A stretch of DNA of 64,000 nt from contig CM048744.1 in the NCBI GenBank assembly GCA_026315105.1, forward strand, positions 930,991,503-931,055,502. The letters run 5' to 3'. The translations under genes were made by a program, and so were the position numbers. Below are positions 61,924-64,000 of this stretch, piece by piece (position 1 is the stretch's first letter; every line of letters starts with the position of its first letter). The DNA comes from Locusta migratoria (Eukaryota > Arthropoda > Insecta > Orthoptera > Acrididae). Under the pieces are notes generated by a model that was not told where the DNA came from, ran no database searches, and saw nothing but the letters and a program-made list of their open reading frames with translations.

Positions 61924-62030
61924 ACCTCAGTCCACAAGGCCGTCTTCGGATCAAAATCCGCGTCGTCTTTCCACACTTACTATTTTTTACGCTACTGTAT
62001 TTTTCGCTTTCAGTTCTAAGAAAACCATAA
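61924..62030 (-). pseudogene. Tc1-g, right part
   Basis: Short continuation (ACACCTCAGTCCACAAGGCC...) of the Tc1-like coding region; the reading toward GLWTEVL fits the region between the first and second catalytic Asp. The far end is lost before the SINE at 62,091. Confidence 0.45.
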
Positions 62031-62090
62031 AATTAGAGGAGATTGTTACTAGATTCTTCACTTGAACATTTTACTGGCTGATAATTACTG

Positions 62091-62292
62091 CCGGCCGCGG
62101 TGGCCGAGGGGACTGAGGCGCTCCAGTCACGGTCTGCACGGTCACTTCGGTCGGGGGTTCGAATCCCCCCTCGGGCATGGATATTTGTGCTGTCCTAGTT
62201 CGTAAGTAGTTCATAAGTAGTTTGTAAGTTTAGGGACTGATGACCCCGTAGTTAAGTCCCATAAGTTGTACAAACATTTGAACTTTTTTTTA
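62091..62292 (+). mobile_element. SINE-A, near-consensus
   Basis: Perfect 10-bp duplication ATAATTACTG (62,081-62,090 and 62,293-62,302). Confidence 0.95.
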
Positions 62293-62302
62293 ATAATTAC
62301 TG

Positions 62303-62997
62303 TGTCCGTCGCTGGTATCAATAACTGAAGTTACAGTAATATTGTGGTCAGAGGTTAAAGTTATATCAATGTAAACTTCGTGTTGCTGCTACAGCTAGCG
62401 AATGAAACAGGAGCTGCTACGGATACTCTACAACTGACAGCAGTGTAGTTTGCGGGAAAACAAAATAAGGAATACGAGTGTAGTCCACACAGTCGCTGAT
62501 ATGTGCCCGTATCAAGTACGAACTTGACGCTGAATGAAGTACAATCGAACAAAATGGTGGATGTTTGCTTCTGAATACTATCAGCATTCCTGTCATAAAA
62601 CAAACATGGTTCTACCACCATCATTTGCACAAAAGAACAAACATAAGTCTGTAGCAGAAACGAATACGTTCAATTTGTATGTCGTACATGATTGTCTTCT
62701 CCACTGACTGCCGAAAAGTTCAATGTGCTGCGTTTTTTAGCCAATGTGCGCCTAGTGGCACGAAAGTGTTAATTTTCCACGAAATTGATTCCAGTGTTAT
62801 GCGTCCTTAAGTTTGCGACTTTTACTGTGGCTGGCCTTACAGGGCATCGTGAAGATATAAAGTTCCATTTTTTAACTAAGAAGGAAGAAAAATTATATTT
62901 CAAAGTACCTCCCATGGTAATTTAATTTAGGGAACGAGGTATGAAAGTGACTCTGGTCTCTTCAATGAAGAAACATTCCGCCCTTTAACGATTTAAG
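62303..62997. other. unassigned spacer
   Basis: Nothing recognised; no repeat pair in the window. Confidence 0.4.
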
Positions 62998-63665
62998 GAT
63001 GGTATTGTTGTGGCCCGGGAACTGGTTTGATTTTCGAAACGAATCTATTTTGTGCAAGTCTATTCGTCAGTGCGAAAATTTTGCAACCTACAAAATTTGC
63101 ATCTGCTTGTTCTTTAACCGTTGGAATTACACGTAATCACCTCCTGCACTCTTCTCTCCAATGAAAAATGGTATACTCCTTGATGTCTTACACAGTGTCC
63201 TATCAATCGAGCATTTTTTTCAGTCAAGTTGTACTACAAATTTCATTCTTTCCAGATGCGATTTAGTACCTCCTTATTAACTACTCGTTACACTCAGCTA
63301 ATTTCAAAAGTCTTCTGTAGCAGATTATTTTAAAGGGTTCTATTGTCTTCTTGTCTGAATTGTTTATTGTCTAAGTTTCACTTCAGTACAGGGCCAGACT
63401 CCGGACAAATACCTTAAGAAAGAACTCGATATTAAGTATTCTCTTTTTCAAAACAGTTTTTCTTTCTGTTGCCAGTCTACATTTTACATTTTCTTCTGCG
63501 ACCATCGTTAGTTACGTGACTCTCGAAATGCCAAATACTTCGACTATTTGCTTTAGTTTTGTACTTTTATCTAATACAACTTATCCATTTCGTTCCACTA
63601 ACGTTACAAATCCTTTGCCATCACTAACAGAATTACTGCGTCATCAGCAAACCTTAAAGTTTTTA
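62998..63665 (-). pseudogene. RTE copy 5, old
   Basis: Reverse RTE 3' end (ATTGTTGTGGCCCGGGAACT), then the same gene order as copy 3 with many indels, ending at CTGCGTCATCAGCAAACCTT, which reads KTLRFADDAVIL on the minus strand. The frame is destroyed. Its 5' end lies at the same RT position as copies 2 and 3, despite being much older. Confidence 0.85.
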
Positions 63666-63734
63666 TTTAATTAAGAGGCATATTACGCCTACAGAGAGCG
63701 ATCGAAAATTTATATGAAGCACACTTACTTCAGG

Positions 63735-63800
63735 CAAGATCGCTAATTTATTTTATTTGCTGGTTTTTTACCGGTTTCGATGAGCTATGTCATCACCTTC
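63735..63800 (-). repeat. H-motif repeat, copy 4
   Basis: Minus strand: CTGAAGGTGATGACATAG, then CTCATCGAAACCGGTA. Stem GATGA/TCATC before GAAAC. Surrounding text (CAAGATCGCTAATTTATTTT, AAATTGTTAAA-rich) parallels 37.6 kb. Confidence 0.65.
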
Positions 63801-64000
63801 AGATTTTTTTTTAATTCTCCTATTTTCACTGCAAAAAGTTACAAAGATTGTTAAAATCTGTAAAGTCCTTTTTAGTTTACAAATAAGATAAAAGTTAACG
63901 AAAAAGTTGTAAAAAACCTTTGGGGCTCACATAAAATAAAGAATTACTTCTGAAAAAGTAATATAAAAAAGAACATTGTCAAACGATTAAAATTCGCATT

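Noticed and set aside
1..64000. host protein-coding gene with introns
   Set aside because: No frame outside mobile elements shows conserved domain motifs, and I could not chain exons with credible splice sites by eye; an unseen gene with very small exons cannot be excluded.

Overview
This window reads as intergenic or deep-intronic DNA from a large, repeat-swollen insect genome. I saw no host protein-coding gene, rRNA operon, CRISPR array or bacterial-style operon. About 25 copies of one tRNA-headed SINE, several LINE clades, Penelope-like elements (PLEs) and many decayed Tc1/mariner and hAT elements point to an arthropod. An orthopteran (locust or grasshopper type) is my best guess, because several repeats look familiar from that group; this is inference, not a search result. 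The most intact reading frames are a 460-codon gag-like ORF (38,661-40,043, minus) and a 260-codon RTE reverse-transcriptase tail (27,950-28,724, minus).

Names used here. SINE-A: tRNA-like head with a B box like GGTTCGAATCC and a tail ending near CAAACATTTGAACATTT. SINE-B, SINE-C, SINE-D and SINE-E: other tRNA-headed families. SINE-5S: 5S rRNA-headed. LINE-C: CR1/Jockey-supergroup LINEs (RT motif GVPQGS, C-terminus PVWDPYQ..IERVQRRAARF). RTE: LINEs ending in (CAA)n with the RT motif RFADD. LINE-X and LINE-Y: two further LINE-like elements. H motif: a hammerhead-like core, CTGAWGA, short stem-loop, GAAAC.

Layout. 0-9 kb: LINE-C pieces, PLE-1 with inverted arms, a fold-back repeat and RTE copy 1. 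10-14 kb: a near full-length Tc1-like element, then a hAT-like element with TTAACG-rich ends and a BED-finger remnant. 14-21.7 kb: a jigsaw in which LINE-X (minus) is split by LINE-Y, repeat A, an RTE-like copy and RTE copy 2; RTE copy 2 itself holds a 63-bp inverted RTE scrap. 22-30 kb: transposase fragments, SINEs and a TIR element split by RTE copy 3. 30-34.7 kb: a GC-rich patch, a hAT-like element with a perfect 8-bp target duplication, inverted SINE-D copies and repeat B. 34.8-41.1 kb: LINE-C, Tc1 pieces, the gag ORF and PLE-2. 41-48 kb: a quiet AT-rich stretch, more LINE-C, RTE copy 4 and a 137-bp-arm palindrome. 49-57.6 kb: a ~320-bp tandem repeat, mariner, PLE-3, Tc1-like elements and a LINE-C element carrying an inverted-repeat SINE. 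57.6-64 kb: a 1.1-kb fold-back element, SINE-5S, a Tc1 split by a hAT-like element, and an old RTE.

How the parts relate. LINEs would supply the retrotransposition machinery that SINEs borrow, and many SINEs keep readable 7-14 bp target-site duplications (TSDs), so the order of insertions can be reconstructed. The most interesting signal is the H motif, seen about a dozen times on both strands, including in PLE-flanking arms and several palindromic repeats. It fits hammerhead-type ribozymes, which are known from PLEs. No annotation here was checked against a database.
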